A program made the translations under genes and the position numbers. The notes under the pieces are model-generated. The model had not been told where the DNA came from. It was given only the letters and a program-made list of their open reading frames with translations, and did not search any database. DNA of 15,329 bases, from assembly GCA_002307035.1 (NCBI GenBank), contig DBTL01000017.1, positions 8,844 to 24,172 on the forward strand. The letters run 5' to 3'. The DNA comes from Bacteroides sp. UBA1317 (GTDB lineage: Bacteria > Bacteroidota > Bacteroidia > Bacteroidales > Bacteroidaceae). Positions within the stretch are counted from its first letter, which is position 1. Each line of letters opens with the position of its first letter. Below are positions 13,733-15,329 of the stretch, in pieces.

Positions 13733-15257
13733 CATAGTCAGCGTGGTGCTGAATGCAGAAGAAGTCGGTCAACTCTATTGGGATGAAAGAAATCGTAGAG
13801 CCGTTTTCAGCTACAATCCATCCTTTATCAAAAAAGGGATAGAGATTGCACCTTTAACAGCTTCTGTGAAGGGAAATGCAGCTAAAGGACTCCCAATCAT
13901 CGGCAATAAAGAAAAACTCTTTCAAGGGCTTCCTCCATTTATTGCCGACTCCCTGCCTGACAGATGGGGTAACAAAGTGTTCGAGCAATGGGCTGCACAA
14001 AACCACATTCCTTTGAGGCAATTATCTCCGGTAGATAAATTGTCGTTCATCGGCAAAAGAGGTATGGGGGCACTTGAATTTACTCCAGCTACTATAGGTC
14101 TCGAGACATCTTCTTCTATTCAGATTGACAGCCTATATCAACTTGCAAAAAGGCTATTTGAGAAAAGAGAAGAAGCTATCGTACTCCCTGAAGAAGAACT
14201 GAGTCTGCAAAGCTTGTATGAAGTGGGTACATCTGCCGGTGGGCAACATCCCAAAGCGATCATTGCGATCAACCGTGAAACAGGAGATATACGCCCCGGA
14301 CAGGTAGCACTGCCCAAGGAGTACACCTATTATATATTGAAATTTGCCGAAAGCGATGATTTCCCGTTCACCAATATAGAGATGGCTTATTACGAGATGG
14401 CACTTGAAGCCGGAATCAACATGATGCCATCTAAACTTATTTCTGTAGAAGGTCAGCACCACTTCATTACAGAGCGTTACGACCGCAGGGAAGGAAAGAA
14501 AATACATACACAAACTTTGGCTGCCATGTGTCCCGATGCCACCAGTTATGAAGAACTCTTTGCCACCTGTCGCCGGCTAAATATCGCAGCCACAGAAATC
14601 GTAGAGGAATATCGGCGCATGGTATTCAATGTGATGGGTGCCAATGTGGATGACCATATCAAAAACTTCTCATTCATGATGGACGAGAAAGCCGTCTGGC
14701 ACATTACACCTGCTTACGATGTGACATTCACCACCAATCTGGATGGCGCATCTTATGAGAACGGACATTCTATAACAATCCTGGGCAAGAGTAACAATAT
14801 CACTCTCAGTGATCTCACTCTGTTTGCCAAAGAAAACAGCATCAGGAATGAACAGAAAATAATCTCAGAGGTAGCACTTGCCATCAGTCATTTTTATGAC
14901 CACGCTTTAAAATATCAAGTGAGTCCATATTGGGCTGATAGAATTGAGCAGTATCTTTCGCAACTTATCCCTGAGGATTATGCCACAAACATGCAACACT
15001 ATCTACCTACAACTCTGCAACCTTATACTACTGAGGATGGTTTGCATGTGTCCGACTTCAAACTAATTGAAACCACTCGCCACGACTTCCAATTGTTTGC
15101 CACCATTGATGGAAAGCAATACAAGTATATTGCCGGTAGAAAAAGTGAGTTGGCAAATCAAATAATTTCTGATGGAAGAGCGAAAATGGATATCAACAAG
15201 ATTAAGATTCTTATTCGTACATACCTGTGTCCACTCTTGTTTCGATCAAGCAAGTAA
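13722..15257 (+). CDS. hipA: HipA-family serine/threonine kinase toxin, long form
   Basis: HipA kinases phosphorylate a translation component (glutamyl-tRNA synthetase in E. coli) and slow growth, giving drug tolerance. This 511-residue protein has the N-terminal HipA subdomain (about 5-115, ending DKLSFIGKRGMGALEF). The ejectable P-loop VGTSAGGQHPK (168-178) has a candidate autophosphorylation serine (Ser171), and Lys207 in YYILKFAES is the ATP lysine. The catalytic loop is NVDDHIKNFSF (308-318), with Asp310 and Asn315. The metal-binding motif is TPAYDVTF (329-336), with Asp333. All key kinase residues are present, so it should be active. It is about 70 residues longer than E. coli HipA because of a C-terminal extension (about 430-511) that I do not recognise. 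N-terminal and kinase parts are fused, unlike the split HipS/HipT type. Its cellular target is not known here. Confidence 0.93.
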   Translation: MQNNIVSVVLNAEEVGQLYWDERNRRAVFSYNPSFIKKGIEIAPLTASVKGNAAKGLPIIGNKEKLFQGLPPFIADSLPDRWGNKVFEQWAAQNHIPLRQLSPVDKLSFIGKRGMGALEFTPATIGLETSSSIQIDSLYQLAKRLFEKREEAIVLPEEELSLQSLYEVGTSAGGQHPKAIIAINRETGDIRPGQVALPKEYTYYILKFAESDDFPFTNIEMAYYEMALEAGINMMPSKLISVEGQHHFITERYDRREGKKIHTQTLAAMCPDATSYEELFATCRRLNIAATEIVEEYRRMVFNVMGANVDDHIKNFSFMMDEKAVWHITPAYDVTFTTNLDGASYENGHSITILGKSNNITLSDLTLFAKENSIRNEQKIISEVALAISHFYDHALKYQVSPYWADRIEQYLSQLIPEDYATNMQHYLPTTLQPYTTEDGLHVSDFKLIETTRHDFQLFATIDGKQYKYIAGRKSELANQIISDGRAKMDINKIKILIRTYLCPLLFRSSK

Positions 15258-15272
15258 TAAAGCAGACAAGAA

Positions 15273-15329
15273 CTAATTCCTTCCACAACACTTTTTATAT
15301 TTCTTACCGCTTCCGCAAGGACAAGGATC
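15273..15329 (-). CDS. C-terminal end of a SEC-C motif protein (partial)
   Basis: The minus strand from the window edge reads DPCPCGSGKKYKKCCGRN and then stops at 15275-15273. CPCGSGKKYKKCC is the SEC-C zinc-binding motif (CxCx8CC), first known from the C-terminus of SecA and found at the end of many other bacterial proteins. Only 18 residues lie in the window, so the main domain is not visible. SecA itself is possible, but its tail usually ends in CHG or CHR rather than CCGRN. The gene is convergent with hipA, with 15 bases between the stop codons and no hairpin there. Confidence 0.85.
   Translation of the reverse strand, partial: DPCPCGSGKKYKKCCGRN

Overview
The window reads as a chromosomal segment of a Bacteroides-type member of the Bacteroidales. 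Four things support this. (1) The promoters have the Bacteroidetes -7 element TAnnTTTG; six good copies are seen, two of them with a TTG at about the -33 position. (2) Shine-Dalgarno sequences are almost absent. (3) Several families typical of Bacteroides occur here (DUF4199, DUF6452, DUF6048, a TPR/PD40 protein next to NfeD and FloA). (4) Base composition is moderate to AT-rich. Nothing in it looks like a phage, an insertion sequence or a CRISPR array.

Layout. Positions 1-157 (minus strand) hold a strong promoter, a small SRP RNA gene (ffs) and the 5' end of a tRNA gene only a few bases downstream. Positions 340-3126 (plus) hold an envelope-type run: a DUF4199 membrane protein, a polyprenyl-phosphate-type glycosyltransferase, a DUF6452 lipoprotein and an overlapping DUF6048 outer-membrane-like protein. 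Next come apbE (plus) and, convergent with it, a DUF486 membrane protein and a TtcA-type tRNA thiolase (both minus). From 5463 to 8477 lies a TPR/PD40 lumenal protein, a short NfeD and the flotillin-like FloA, closed by an intrinsic terminator. From 8506 to 11289 lies a tight three-gene run: a nucleoside phosphorylase, a DnaQ-like exonuclease and mnmE.

The last 4 kb is more accessory in character. Behind mnmE is a decayed relic of an Rrf2/NsrR-type regulator, broken by a frameshift and a stop. It is followed by a small cysteine-rich protein and a strong terminator shared with a convergent 365-residue protein of unknown function. A complete HipB/HipA toxin-antitoxin operon follows on the plus strand. 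It has repeat-type operator candidates and a promoter so close to the hipB ATG that the mRNA may be leaderless. The final 57 bases are the C-terminal end of a minus-strand gene carrying a SEC-C zinc motif.

The points I find most worth a second look are the SRP RNA whose apical loop is not the usual GNRA tetraloop, the SRP RNA-tRNA tandem, the Rrf2 relic, the HipBA control region and the C-terminal extension of HipA, and the position of HipBA between two minus-strand genes of obscure function. I did not find a clearly new multi-gene defence or metabolic system.
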